Part shown: piece after piece, positions 43,942 through 52,805 of the stretch | How positions within the stretch are numbered: the first letter of the stretch is position 1 | Layout of the letters: every line of letters begins with the position of its first letter | NCBI GenBank assembly: GCA_017634595.1 | Contig: JAGBNC010000006.1 | Location: forward strand, 124,001-188,000 | Length of the DNA: 64,000 bases | Direction: 5' to 3' | DNA from: Bacteroidales bacterium | GTDB lineage: Bacteria; Bacteroidota; Bacteroidia; Bacteroidales; UBA932 | Notes under the pieces: model-generated | Seen by the model: the letters and a program-made list of their open reading frames with translations, nothing else | The model's database searches: none | Told to the model about the DNA's origin: nothing | Translations under genes and position numbers: made by a program

Positions 43942-44553
43942 ATGCACAAAATCTATTTCGAGAAACGCTGCATTATTATCTGCGATCCCTCTGACCAGTC
44001 GCTCGCCGACCCCAACTCCATTGAGTTCCACAGCGGGGAGCGGCTTGACATCCCCACTCTGGTGACCATGTTCAAGGCATCGGAATCTCTCAGCCGCATC
44101 TACATTCCCACGGAGAACACCGGACGAATGTACCGCAGGCTCTGCGCAGAATTCAGGGAGGTCAATGCCGCCGGAGGCCTGGTATCCAACCGCCGCGGCG
44201 ACTTCCTGCTGATCAACAGGAGCGGGATGTGGGACCTGCCGAAAGGCCACCAGGAGAGAGGCGAAGACATCAAAGTCACAGCTCTGCGGGAGGTGCAGGA
44301 AGAGACTGGGGTGGACGATCTCGAAGTGCGTGATCTGATATGCATTACCGATCATTGCTACGTACGCGACGGGATATGGCATCTGAAACATACCTGGTGG
44401 TACGACATGCTCTATACGGACCCTGTAAACCTCACTCCTCAGCGCGAAGAGGACATAAGCAAGGCGGCCTGGGTGGCCAAATCGAGCCTTCCCCCCTATC
44501 TGAAGAATACTTACCCTTCTATACTTGAAGTATTCCGCGAAGCAAAAGTGTGA
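43942..44553 (+). CDS. NUDIX hydrolase
   Basis: A 203-residue pyrophosphohydrolase starting MHKIYFEKRCIIICD. The NUDIX box GHQERGEDIKVTALREV plus QEETGV has all catalytic residues. The N-terminal about 70 residues are an extra domain not needed for the NUDIX fold. The substrate (nucleotide diphosphate or related) is unknown. It is expressed from its own TATTTTTG element and followed by queA after about 50 bases. Confidence 0.9.
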   Translation: MHKIYFEKRCIIICDPSDQSLADPNSIEFHSGERLDIPTLVTMFKASESLSRIYIPTENTGRMYRRLCAEFREVNAAGGLVSNRRGDFLLINRSGMWDLPKGHQERGEDIKVTALREVQEETGVDDLEVRDLICITDHCYVRDGIWHLKHTWWYDMLYTDPVNLTPQREEDISKAAWVAKSSLPPYLKNTYPSILEVFREAKV

Positions 44554-44606
44554 AACTTTTTCATTTCTTTGTCCGTATATATAAAGTATCTTTAGTACGG
44601 AACGAA

Positions 44607-45656
44607 ATGAAACTTTCCCAATTCAACTTCGACCTCCCGCAGGAAAGAATAGCCAAGGAGCCTACCCGCTGGAGAGACGAATGTAAGCTTATGGTCCTTC
44701 ACAAGGACAGCGGAGAAATCGAGCACAGGATATTTAAGGACATCCTGGACTACTTTAACAAAGGAGACCGCTTTGTATTCAACGACACCAAAGTTTTCCC
44801 TGCCAAACTGTACGGCAAGAAAGAGAAGACCGGCGCCGACATTATGGTGTTCCTGCTCCGCGAGCTCAACAAAGAGCAGCGTCTCTGGGACGTCATTGTC
44901 GAGCCCGCCCGTAAGATACGTATAGGCAACAAGCTGTACTTCGGCGAAGACGAAAGCATGGTGGCGGAAGTCATTGACAATACCACCTCCAGGGGCAGGA
45001 CCCTCAGGTTCCTGTTCGACGGTCCGTACGAAGAGTTCAAAGAGTCGCTTTTCGCCCTCGGATGCACTCCCGTGCCCGAATGGGTAAAAGAAGAGACCGA
45101 CGCTTCAGACGCCGAGAATTTCCAGACCATTTTCGCTTCCAAGGAAGGAGCCGTTTCCGCTCCTGCCGCCGGCCTGCATTTCTCGAGGGAGCTCATGAAC
45201 CGCATGATCCTGCATGACGTGGAGAAGACATTCATCACCGTACACATGGGCATCGGGCACTTCCGCAGCGTGGATGTGGAAGATCTGTCCAAGCACCGGG
45301 TGGACAGCGAACACATGATCATCAGCCAGCAGGCTTCGGACCAGATCAATGGCACCAAGCGCGCCGGGGGCAAGATCTGCGCCGTGGGCGTAACCGTGCT
45401 GCGTGCACTGGAGACTTACGTCACTACCAACCACGAGATCCGTCCCAACGACACTTGGACCAACAAGTTCATCTTCCCTCCCTACGACTTCAGCATCGCC
45501 GACGCTTTCATCTCCAACTTCCATCTTCCGTGCTCTACAATGCTCATGATGGAAGCAGCTTTCGGAGGCTTCGACAAAGTCATGGAAGCATACCGGGTCG
45601 CTCTTGAGCAGGATTACCGCTTCGGCCCCTACGGTGACGCTCTGCTGATTATATAA
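44607..45656 (+). CDS. queA: S-adenosylmethionine:tRNA ribosyltransferase-isomerase
   Basis: A 349-residue enzyme starting MKLSQFNFDLPQERIAKEPT, which transfers and isomerises the ribosyl group of SAM onto 7-deazaguanine of tRNA in queuosine synthesis. Diagnostic regions are FNDTKVFPAKLYG, AVSAPAAGLHFSRELM, THMGIGHFRSV (here VHMGIGHFRSV) and FISNFHLPCSTMLMMEAAF. The length matches the family. The ATG at 44607 is chosen because the longer frame begins in the end of the NUDIX gene. A palindromic element follows 10 bases after the stop. Confidence 0.96.
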   Translation: MKLSQFNFDLPQERIAKEPTRWRDECKLMVLHKDSGEIEHRIFKDILDYFNKGDRFVFNDTKVFPAKLYGKKEKTGADIMVFLLRELNKEQRLWDVIVEPARKIRIGNKLYFGEDESMVAEVIDNTTSRGRTLRFLFDGPYEEFKESLFALGCTPVPEWVKEETDASDAENFQTIFASKEGAVSAPAAGLHFSRELMNRMILHDVEKTFITVHMGIGHFRSVDVEDLSKHRVDSEHMIISQQASDQINGTKRAGGKICAVGVTVLRALETYVTTNHEIRPNDTWTNKFIFPPYDFSIADAFISNFHLPCSTMLMMEAAFGGFDKVMEAYRVALEQDYRFGPYGDALLII

Positions 45657-45666
45657 GCGCCTGAGA

Positions 45667-45737
45667 AGCGACCGCTGCATCCACCTTGGGCCCATAGAAC
45701 ATGGGAAAAGGGCCCCAGATGGATGCAGCGGTCCGCT
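45667..45737. repeat. Structured palindromic element after queA
   Basis: AGCGACCGCTGCATCCA on the left pairs with TGGATGCAGCGGTCCGCT on the right, and GGGCCC pairs with GGGCCC inside, around a CATAGAACATGGG-type loop. It begins 10 bases after the queA stop and ends before the dprA promoter. Read in reverse, the loop region (GGGGCCCTTTTCCCATGTTC) resembles the GGGCCCCTCCCGTTCAT segment of the family-1 elements, so it may be a shortened member. Confidence 0.65.
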
Positions 45738-45769
45738 TTACTGCCGGCCTACATTTTACAATTATTTCA

Positions 45770-45777
45770 TATCTTTG
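45770..45777 (+). promoter_or_regulatory. -7 promoter element of dprA
   Basis: TATCTTTG, a full TAnnTTTG match, lies 23 bases before the dprA ATG at 45801 and just after the palindromic element. No good -33 is seen. Confidence 0.5.
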
Positions 45778-45800
45778 TCCGTAACTAATGAAAAACTGTT

Positions 45801-46961
45801 ATGGACAACTATGAAATTCTTTGCGGGATTACCCTCAACAGGGTATTCGGTTACGAGCCATCCATCGCCCGCCGGCTGATAAGCCGCTTCGGCTCCCCAG
45901 GAGCCGTATTCTCCCAATCTCCATCCAATCTGGACGAAGCCTTCGGCCCCTACAGCAAGTACAGGGCCCTGATATGCCCCCAGGAGCTCGAAGTATCCAA
46001 ACGCGAATGGAAAGAGCTGGAGCCATCCGGCTGCCGATTCGTATGCTATGGCTCCAAAGGATACCCCGGCCTGCTTGCCGACTGCGAAGATGCCCCCGCA
46101 GGGCTTTACATCCGCAGCCTCAGCCCTCCGGAAGATCTATGGAAAGACATTGACTCCGTCTCCATCGTGGGCACTCGGGACATCTCGCCGTACGGGAAAG
46201 AGTTCACCGAAAAGATAGTTCGCTCGCTCTCCGGAGCAGCCCGGCGCCCCACTGTGGTAAGCGGCTTCGCCATTGGAGTAGATATTACAGCACACCTCGC
46301 GGCTCTGGCATTCGGGCTTCCGACCATAGCGGTGCTCCCAGTAGGGATTGACAGCATCTACCCTTGGCGACACCGCAACGTGGCGCAGACAATTGTCAAC
46401 ACCCCGGGCTGCGCCCTGGTGACCGACTTCCCGCCCGGCACCGCGCCCCAGCCTTTCAACTTCCTGAGACGCAACCGCATAATTGCAGGCCTCTCCCGGG
46501 CCACCATCCTGGCGGAGTCCAAAGCCAAGGGCGGCGGCACGATGACCGCCCGTCTCGCTGCCGGATACGGCAGGGAGGTTTTCTGTCTGCCCGGACGCAT
46601 CGACGACCTACGGTCGGAAGGGTGCAACCGCCTGATCAAAGAGAAGATAGCCGAGCCCATCACCAGCCTGGAGGCGCTCCCTGAGCAGCTCGGTCTCGGC
46701 CCGGCGGCCGGAAGCCCCAGGCCCGGGCTGAAGGAGCAGATAGAGCGCTGCTACGGCGGCACTGCCCCTGAAAGCGTCGCGGAGCTCGCCAGCATTGCAC
46801 TGCTTATCCAGGAGCAGCGCGGCATAACGCCCGAAGAGATATGCCGCACCCTGCAGATGGAATACGGGAAAGTATCGGCAGCAGTGTGCCTTCTAGAAAG
46901 CGATGGATTCATCTGCACTGATTTGCTGCGCCGATGCTGCATTGACAATAAAAAAGTTTAA
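45801..46961 (+). CDS. dprA: DNA-processing protein DprA
   Basis: A 386-residue protein that loads RecA on incoming single-stranded DNA during natural transformation. An N-terminal SAM-like helical region is followed by the Rossmann domain: SVSIVGTRDISPYGKEF, SGFAIGVDITAHLAAL (the GMARGID-like helix) and NFLRRNRIIAGLSRATIL. A C-terminal winged-helix region (QRGITPEEICRTLQMEYGK) follows. The length is usual for Bacteroidota. It is followed after 9 bases by the TatD-family gene and then by an asparaginase. Confidence 0.95.
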   Translation: MDNYEILCGITLNRVFGYEPSIARRLISRFGSPGAVFSQSPSNLDEAFGPYSKYRALICPQELEVSKREWKELEPSGCRFVCYGSKGYPGLLADCEDAPAGLYIRSLSPPEDLWKDIDSVSIVGTRDISPYGKEFTEKIVRSLSGAARRPTVVSGFAIGVDITAHLAALAFGLPTIAVLPVGIDSIYPWRHRNVAQTIVNTPGCALVTDFPPGTAPQPFNFLRRNRIIAGLSRATILAESKAKGGGTMTARLAAGYGREVFCLPGRIDDLRSEGCNRLIKEKIAEPITSLEALPEQLGLGPAAGSPRPGLKEQIERCYGGTAPESVAELASIALLIQEQRGITPEEICRTLQMEYGKVSAAVCLLESDGFICTDLLRRCCIDNKKV

Positions 46962-46970
46962 ATTTGCATA

Positions 46971-47738
46971 ATGGAATTTATTGACACGCACAGCCACATA
47001 AGCGACGAGGCCTTTGAGGGAGAAGAGGAGCAGGTGATCCGACGCGCCCTCGACGCAGGCGTAAGCATCATGCTCCAGGCCGACACCGGCATGACGGAAA
47101 GAGAAGCCACCTACAAGCTCTGCGAGCAGCATCCCGGAGTGCTTTTCCCCATGCTGGGGCTGTACCCGGGCAATGTGGAAGATAACTGGAAAGACGAGGT
47201 GCAGGCCTTGTCGGCATGGCGCGCAAGGGGCCCTGTGGCCATAGGAGAAATAGGGCTGGAGTACCACTACAGGCCTGAGACGGCGAACCTTCAGAAAGAA
47301 GCGTTCAAGGCCCAGCTCGAAATAGCGCGCGACTGGGACCTTCCTGTCAATATCCACTTGCGAGACGCTACTGAAGACTTTTTCGAGGTTATGGATCAAT
47401 GCCGCGGGATGCAGCTCAGGGGCAATCTGCACGCGTTCAGCGCAAGCGCAGAGGTGTTCGAAAGAATGCGGCGTTACGGCGAATGGTACGTAGGCATAGG
47501 CGGCGTGCTGACTTTCAAAAAAGCCCACATCGCCACTGACATCCTCCGTATTCCGATGGAACGCATACTGCTGGAAACCGACGCCCCCTACCTTGCACCC
47601 ACGCCCCTGAGGGGCACTCGCAACGAAAGCGCCAACATCCCGCTGATAGCTGCCAAGCTAGCCGAAATCAAAGGCATAAGCATTGAAGAAGTAGCCTCGG
47701 TGACGAGCGCCAACGCCAGAAAACTGTTTGCATTATGA
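46971..47738 (+). CDS. TatD family metal-dependent hydrolase
   Basis: A 255-residue TIM-barrel nuclease-type protein. DTHSHISDEAF holds the first metal His pair, GEIGLEYHYRP supplies the bridging Glu, NIHLRDA and LHAFSAS supply later His residues, and LLETDAPYLAPTPLRG carries the final Asp. TatD proteins are Mg-dependent DNases and deacylase-like enzymes. The stop overlaps the asparaginase start as ATGA, indicating coupling. Confidence 0.93.
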   Translation: MEFIDTHSHISDEAFEGEEEQVIRRALDAGVSIMLQADTGMTEREATYKLCEQHPGVLFPMLGLYPGNVEDNWKDEVQALSAWRARGPVAIGEIGLEYHYRPETANLQKEAFKAQLEIARDWDLPVNIHLRDATEDFFEVMDQCRGMQLRGNLHAFSASAEVFERMRRYGEWYVGIGGVLTFKKAHIATDILRIPMERILLETDAPYLAPTPLRGTRNESANIPLIAAKLAEIKGISIEEVASVTSANARKLFAL

Positions 47739-48769
47739 GCGATACCAAATCGTCAGTGCTTCTCATATACACCGGAGGCACAATAGGAATGAAAGAGGAT
47801 CCTGTGGACCAGACCCTGCGTCCTTTCGATTTCGGGAGCCTGATGGAAGAAGTGCCGGAGCTGCACAAATTTGCCCTGCGCATCGATTCCTACACCTTCG
47901 ATCCGCTGATTGATTCGTCGGACATAGAACCCTCTATGTGGCAGCAGCTGGCGGTGCTGATTCGCGACAACTACGACGCCTACGACGGGTTCGTAGTGCT
48001 TCACGGGACAGATACCATGGCCTATAGCGCTTCCGCTATAAGTTTCATGCTTGAGAACTTGGGCAAGCCAGTGATATTCACCGGCAGCCAGCTGCCCATA
48101 GGGCGTCCGCGCACCGACGGCAAGGAGAACCTTATCTCGTCGGTAGAGATTGCCGGAGCCAAAAGGCCCGACGGCAGCCCGCTAGTGCCGGAAGTCTGCA
48201 TATACTTTAACTCATTGCTGCTCAGGGGGAACCGCAGCACCAAGGTAGATGCGGCCGGATTCGACGCTTTCCGTTCCCCCAACCTGCCGCCGCTCGCAGA
48301 GGCAGGCATAGACATACGATACAACAATGATATCATACGCAGGCCCTCCGGAGGCAAATTCAAAGTCCATCTGGATCTTGACACGCGCGTATCAATACTA
48401 AAGGTACATCCGGGCATCACCCGTCAGGTGGTAGAAGACATTCTTCTGGGCTCCCTGACAAGGGCTGTGATTATAGAGACCTTCGGCTGCGGCAACGCAC
48501 CGTCCAGGGACTGGTTCCTTGATATAGTTAAAGAGTCTGTCTCCAGGGGCAAGGTGCTGTTGAACGTCACCCAGTGCCTGCGGGGAAGCGTCAACATGGG
48601 GCTGTATGCCACAGGACGCGCCCTGAAAGACGCAGGAGTCGTGGGCGGAGGAGATATAACCACCGAAAGTGCATTGGGCAAACTTTTCTTTCTGATGGGC
48701 AACAGCAATGATAATGAGACGGTTAAGGCCGGGCTCGAGACAGACCTGTGCGGCGAAATGTCAAAATAA
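47735..48769 (+). CDS. ansA: Type I L-asparaginase
   Basis: A 344-residue cytoplasmic amidohydrolase that converts asparagine to aspartate and ammonia. The first catalytic Thr is in LLIYTGGTIGMK, and the second in VLHGTDTMAYSASAI. FTGSQLPIGRPRTDGKENL is also characteristic of the bacterial type I enzyme. No signal peptide is present, which supports type I. Four bases overlap the TatD-family gene. Confidence 0.94.
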   Translation: MSDTKSSVLLIYTGGTIGMKEDPVDQTLRPFDFGSLMEEVPELHKFALRIDSYTFDPLIDSSDIEPSMWQQLAVLIRDNYDAYDGFVVLHGTDTMAYSASAISFMLENLGKPVIFTGSQLPIGRPRTDGKENLISSVEIAGAKRPDGSPLVPEVCIYFNSLLLRGNRSTKVDAAGFDAFRSPNLPPLAEAGIDIRYNNDIIRRPSGGKFKVHLDLDTRVSILKVHPGITRQVVEDILLGSLTRAVIIETFGCGNAPSRDWFLDIVKESVSRGKVLLNVTQCLRGSVNMGLYATGRALKDAGVVGGGDITTESALGKLFFLMGNSNDNETVKAGLETDLCGEMSK

Positions 48770-48772
48770 GTA

Positions 48773-48801
48773 TTGACTTATGGATTTTTTTTGCTAAATT
48801 G
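48773..48801 (+). promoter_or_regulatory. Promoter of the exbB-exbD operon
   Basis: TTG (48773-48775), 19 bases, then TAAATTG (48795-48801) is close to the -33/-7 pattern (one T fewer than TAnnTTTG). The transcript would have a leader of about 45 bases before the ATG at 48851. Confidence 0.5.
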
Positions 48802-48850
48802 CACCGATTTCGTAGGAAATTAATTTTAACTAATACATCATCTAAAATTT

Positions 48851-49651
48851 ATGAAAAAGTTTTTCATGCTTTTGGCAGTTGCCGGCCTTATGGCTTTCAC
48901 TGCAAACACCGCATCCGCACAGGACGGACAGGCCGCCCCTGCAGCTGAGGAAGTTGCAGCCGCTCCCGCAGAGATGAGCGCCGCAAACCTTCTCAACGGT
49001 ACCGGCGAGGAAATTCCCCTTCACCAGGCTCTCAAGACCAAGTTCATCGAGGGTGGTGCAGGATTTATGTCCCTGATCATCATCTGCTTGATCATCGGTC
49101 TCGCCCTTGCTATCGAGCGTATCCTTTACCTCACCTTCTCCAAGTCCAACACCAAGAAGCTCCTCGAGAAAGTCGAGAAGGCTCTTGAGGAAGGCGGCGT
49201 AGAGGCTGCAAAGGATGTTTGCCGTGAAACCCGCGGTCCTGTAGCTTCCATCTTCTATCAGGGTCTGCTCCGCTACGACCAGGGTGTTGATGTGGTAGAG
49301 AAGACAGTCGTTTCCTATGGTTCCGTTCAGATGAGCGAAATGGAGAATGGCCTCAGCTGGATTTCCCTGTTCATCGCCATTGCACCGTCACTCGGATTCC
49401 TCGGTACCGTTATCGGTATGATCAACGCTTTCGATGCTATCCAGGCTGCTGGTGACATTTCCCCTAACGTTGTTGCAGGCGGTATGAAGGTGGCCCTTAT
49501 CACCACCGTCGGCGGTTTGATTGTCGCTATGATTCTGCAGGTGTTCTACAACTATATCCTCGCCAAGATCGACGGCCTCACCATCGACATGGAGGATTCT
49601 TCCATCTGCCTCATCGACCTCCTTACCAAGTACAACGAGAAGAAGAAATAA
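48851..49651 (+). CDS. exbB: ExbB/TolQ/MotA family proton-channel protein
   Basis: A 266-residue inner-membrane protein that energises TonB-dependent transport with ExbD. A signal-like N-terminus (AGLMAFTANTASAQDG) is followed by an Ala/Glu-rich stretch and then three hydrophobic helices (FMSLIIICLIIGLALAIERI, WISLFIAIAPSLGFLGTVIG, MKVALITTVGGLIVAMILQV). LGFLGTVIGMINAF is the conserved ExbB channel region. It is first in an exbB-x-exbD-exbD operon. Codons are strongly biased, as in highly expressed genes. Confidence 0.94.
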   Translation: MKKFFMLLAVAGLMAFTANTASAQDGQAAPAAEEVAAAPAEMSAANLLNGTGEEIPLHQALKTKFIEGGAGFMSLIIICLIIGLALAIERILYLTFSKSNTKKLLEKVEKALEEGGVEAAKDVCRETRGPVASIFYQGLLRYDQGVDVVEKTVVSYGSVQMSEMENGLSWISLFIAIAPSLGFLGTVIGMINAFDAIQAAGDISPNVVAGGMKVALITTVGGLIVAMILQVFYNYILAKIDGLTIDMEDSSICLIDLLTKYNEKKK

Positions 49652-49654
49652 ACC

Positions 49655-50092
49655 ATGAAACTTAACAAGATTATCAAATGGGGTATGCTAGCGCTGATTC
49701 TCGTCAGTGTCGGCCTGCTGATTTGGGGCTTCTCCGTGGGCTTCGAATCCAATGGCGGCAAAGCTGTCGAGGTTCTGCTCTATTGGACCTACATCATGCT
49801 TGGCCTGGCCATTTTCAGCTGGGTTATCATAGGCTTGATCGTGGGCGCCAAGAACAACCCGAAGAGCCTTGTCAAGATTGGCATCGCCATTCTGGGTGTA
49901 GCAGCGCTTTGCTTCATTGCCTATTTGCTTGCAAAGGGCAACCCCGCACTGGCCTACAACGGCCCTGAGGTGAGCGCAGGAACGCTCAAGCTTACCGATA
50001 CAATACTTAACCTTACGTACATCGTGGGCGCTGCAGCCATCCTGGCTATCATCGTCGGCGAGATCCGTATGGCCATAGCAAGCAAGAAATAA
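49655..50092 (+). CDS. Conserved membrane protein of the exb operon
   Basis: A 145-residue protein with four hydrophobic helices (WGMLALILVSVGLLIWGF, YWTYIMLGLAIFSWVIIGLI, IGIAILGVAALCFIAYLLA, LTYIVGAAAILAIIVGEI). Proteins of this sort commonly sit between exbB and exbD in Bacteroidota, and no function is established. It lies 3 bases after exbB and 2 bases before the first exbD, so its expression is tied to the complex. It may be an accessory subunit, which is inference. Confidence 0.75.
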   Translation: MKLNKIIKWGMLALILVSVGLLIWGFSVGFESNGGKAVEVLLYWTYIMLGLAIFSWVIIGLIVGAKNNPKSLVKIGIAILGVAALCFIAYLLAKGNPALAYNGPEVSAGTLKLTDTILNLTYIVGAAAILAIIVGEIRMAIASKK

Positions 50093-50094
50093 TT

Positions 50095-50679
50095 ATGGGC
50101 AGCAAGAAGAAAGTACCAGCAATGAACACCAGCTCGACCGCGGATATCGCGTTCCTGCTGTTGTGCTACTTCCTGATGACCACGACTATGGGAAGCCAGA
50201 CCGGTCTGAGCCGTCGTCTGCCCCCTATGCCGGACAAGGATCAGAAAGTTGAGGACCAGAAGGTCAATCGCCGTAACATTATTCAGGTGAAGATCAATTC
50301 GGCCGATAGAATTCTTGCCGGTAGCGAGCCCATAGACGTCAGCCAACTCAAAGACAAGATCAAGGAATTTCTGACCAACCCTGCAAACGATCCCAATCTC
50401 CCCGAGAAGGAGGTTCAGAACATCGAGGGTTTTGGAGATTATCCCGTATCAAAGGGTATCATCTCCCTCCAGAATGACCGCGGTACAAGTTACCAGGCGT
50501 ACATCGCCGTGCAGAACGAACTCGTAAAGGCAGTGAATGAACTCCGTGACGATTTCTCAAGGAGAAACTACAACAAGGTGTTCTCACAGCTCACAGAGGA
50601 CGAGCAGGGCATAGTCAAGAAGGCAATACCTCAGTTCATTTCCGAGGCAGAGCCTAAGGATGTAGGCCGCAGAAGATAA
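50095..50679 (+). CDS. exbD: ExbD/TolR family protein, first copy
   Basis: A 194-residue bitopic protein that couples the ExbB proton channel to TonB. The helix STADIAFLLLCYFLMTTTMG carries the proton-relay Asp. The periplasmic part is longer than in typical ExbD (about 140 residues) because of an insertion around VSQLKDKIKEFLTNPAND. It is followed 17 bases later by a second, shorter exbD, an arrangement usual in Bacteroidota. Confidence 0.92.
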   Translation: MGSKKKVPAMNTSSTADIAFLLLCYFLMTTTMGSQTGLSRRLPPMPDKDQKVEDQKVNRRNIIQVKINSADRILAGSEPIDVSQLKDKIKEFLTNPANDPNLPEKEVQNIEGFGDYPVSKGIISLQNDRGTSYQAYIAVQNELVKAVNELRDDFSRRNYNKVFSQLTEDEQGIVKKAIPQFISEAEPKDVGRRR

Positions 50680-50696
50680 TACAGGAGGAACAAGTT

Positions 50697-51167
50697 ATGT
50701 CAAAATTTGGTGGAAGCAACAATAAGAAAGAGGTGCCGGCAATGACCAGCAGCTCCCTTTCCGATATCGTTTTCATGCTCCTGTTCTTCTTCATGGTGAC
50801 CACGCAGATGCGTGAGACCGAGAACAAAGTTATAGTGAAGATCCCTGAGGCATCCGAAGTTGTAAAGCTTGAGCGCAAGGACCTTAACTCCTATATCAAT
50901 ATCGGTACTCCGATCAAGTCTCTGCAGGCTATCTACGGAACTGAAGCCCGTATCCAGCTGAATGACTCGTTCAAGACCACCGACGACATCCGTGACTTCA
51001 TCGCCGCGGAGCGCGAGTCCAAGAGCGAGGCAGACCGTCAGTTTATGACCACCAGCATCAGGGCGGACCAGGACGTAAGAATGGGTATCATTACTGATGT
51101 TAAGCAGGAGCTGCGACGCTGCTCCGCGCTGAAGATCATGTACTCGGCAAGAAAGGGCGGCAAATAA
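50697..51167 (+). CDS. exbD: ExbD/TolR family protein, second copy
   Basis: A 156-residue paralogue of the preceding gene. The helix SSLSDIVFMLLFFFMVTTQM contains the conserved Asp, followed by a periplasmic domain (RIQLNDSFKTTDDIRDFI). The two copies share the KKKVPAMNTSS/KKEVPAMTSSS lead-in, so they arose by duplication. GGAGGAAC before the ATG is a clear Shine-Dalgarno-like sequence. A strong terminator follows. Confidence 0.92.
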   Translation: MSKFGGSNNKKEVPAMTSSSLSDIVFMLLFFFMVTTQMRETENKVIVKIPEASEVVKLERKDLNSYINIGTPIKSLQAIYGTEARIQLNDSFKTTDDIRDFIAAERESKSEADRQFMTTSIRADQDVRMGIITDVKQELRRCSALKIMYSARKGGK

Positions 51168-51186
51168 AAAGCCGTTCCAAGCATAC

Positions 51187-51218
51187 AAGGAGCCCCCTTC
51201 CGAGAGGGCTCCTTTTTT
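51187..51218 (+). terminator. Intrinsic terminator after exbD
   Basis: AAGGAGCCC pairs with GGGCTCCTT around a 10-base loop, followed by a T-run. It closes the exb operon 20 bases after the stop codon and leaves asnS (51234) to its own start signals. Confidence 0.88.
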
Positions 51219-51233
51219 AAAGGAATATAACAA

Positions 51234-52637
51234 ATGGATATAATCAGGACAAAAGTCAAGGACCTGCTGAAGATGGAGGCAGGCGTGGAGGTTCTTGCCA
51301 AAGGTTGGGTAAGGACCAAAAGAGGTAACAAGGAAATAGCGTTTATCGCCCTCAACGATGGTTCTACCATCAAGAACATACAGATCGTGGTTGACAAGAA
51401 CGAGACCACGGAGCCCCTGCTCGCCCGCATCAGCACGGGCGCATGCATCGGCGTAAGGGGTTCGCTGGTAGAATCGGTGGGCAGCGGTCAGGCCGTTGAG
51501 ATCAGGGCCTCGCAGATAGAGATTTACGGAGAGTGCGATCCGATGCGCTTCCCACTGCAGAAGAAAGACACCTCTTTCGAGTATCTTCGCACGGTCGCGC
51601 ACATGCGTCCCCGCACCAACACCTTCGGAGCGATCCTCAGGCTTCGCAGCCAGATGGCTTTTGCCATACATGATTACTTCCATGCCAAAGGCTTCGTGTA
51701 CCTGCACACTCCCCTTATCACGGCTTCCGACGCTGAAGGCGCAGGGAACATGTTCCAAGTGACGACACTCGACCTCAACGCCCCTATGCCCCGCAACAAG
51801 AAGGGTGAGATTGACTATGGCAAGGACTTCTTCGGACGCAGGACTTCGCTCACCGTGAGTGGCCAGCTTGAGGGGGAACTCGGAGCCACAGCGCTCGGCG
51901 AGATCTACACCTTCGGTCCTACATTCCGCGCTGAGAATTCCAACACCCCGCGTCACCTTGCGGAGTTCTGGATGATTGAGCCGGAGATGGCGTTCTACGA
52001 CATCAACGAGAATATGGACCTGGCTGAAGACTTTATTAAGCACCTTGTCAGCTATGCGTTGGAGCACTGCATGGAAGATATTCAGTTCCTCAACGACCGT
52101 TACGATCCCGAGCTTGTGGAGCGTTTGCGCAGCGTTATAGGTACTGAGTTCGTGCGTCTGGAGTACACAGAAGGCATCAGGATTCTTGAGGAGGCTGTCA
52201 AGAACGGCGTACAGTTTGAGTATCCTGTGTTCTGGGGGGCTGATCTTCAGAGCGAGCATGAACGCTATCTGGTGGAGAAGCACTTCGGCAAGCCGGTTAT
52301 TCTTACTGGATATCCCAAGGATATCAAGGCTTTCTACATGAAGCAGAATCCCGACGGCAAGACCGTCCGCGCCATGGACGTGCTGTTCCCGAAGATTGGC
52401 GAGATCATCGGCGGCAGCGAGCGTGAAGCGGATCTCGGCAAACTTGAAGCCCGCATTGATGAGCTCGGGATGAGCAGGCGGAACTTAGAGTGGTACATTG
52501 ACACGAGGCGTTTCGGAAGCTGCCCTCACAGCGGCTTCGGGCTCGGCTTCGAGAGATTGCTGCTCTTCATCACCGGCATGCAGAACATTCGCGATGTAAT
52601 CCCGTTCCCAAGGACACCCAAAAATGCTGAATTCTGA
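51234..52637 (+). CDS. asnS: Asparaginyl-tRNA synthetase
   Basis: A 467-residue class IIb synthetase that charges tRNA-Asn. The N-terminal OB-fold anticodon-binding domain ([19 protein letters not shown]) is followed by the class II core: motif 2 near [20 protein letters not shown], and motif 3 [17 protein letters not shown]. The length is normal for AsnRS. A family-1 palindromic element starts 10 bases after the stop. Confidence 0.97.
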   Translation: MDIIRTKVKDLLKMEAGVEVLAKGWVRTKRGNKEIAFIALNDGSTIKNIQIVVDKNETTEPLLARISTGACIGVRGSLVESVGSGQAVEIRASQIEIYGECDPMRFPLQKKDTSFEYLRTVAHMRPRTNTFGAILRLRSQMAFAIHDYFHAKGFVYLHTPLITASDAEGAGNMFQVTTLDLNAPMPRNKKGEIDYGKDFFGRRTSLTVSGQLEGELGATALGEIYTFGPTFRAENSNTPRHLAEFWMIEPEMAFYDINENMDLAEDFIKHLVSYALEHCMEDIQFLNDRYDPELVERLRSVIGTEFVRLEYTEGIRILEEAVKNGVQFEYPVFWGADLQSEHERYLVEKHFGKPVILTGYPKDIKAFYMKQNPDGKTVRAMDVLFPKIGEIIGGSEREADLGKLEARIDELGMSRRNLEWYIDTRRFGSCPHSGFGLGFERLLLFITGMQNIRDVIPFPRTPKNAEF

Positions 52638-52647
52638 TGAAAACCGT

Positions 52648-52770
52648 CATTCTGCAGTCCCTTAGCCCCGAAAAACGTCGCTTCGCGACCCCTCCCATCT
52701 CCGATGGGCCCCTCCCTCTCATGGAGCCGAGGGTGGCTACAGTTTTTCGGGGCTAAGGGACTGCAGAATG
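52648..52770. repeat. Family-1 structured element with perfect 28-bp palindromic arms
   Basis: The arms are 52648-52675 (CATTCTGCAGTCCC then TTAGCCCCGAAAAA) and 52743-52770, exact reverse complements over 28 bases. The centre has a GTCGCTTCGCGAC hairpin and the core CCTCCCATCTCCGATGGG with CCCCTCCC (52691-52716), one base different from the core at 39360-39385. It begins 10 bases after the asnS stop and ends about 35 bases before udk. The arms differ fully from those of the other copy. Confidence 0.8.
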
Positions 52771-52805
52771 CAGATCTTTAATCAACCTTTTTGATAACAT
52801 AAAAC

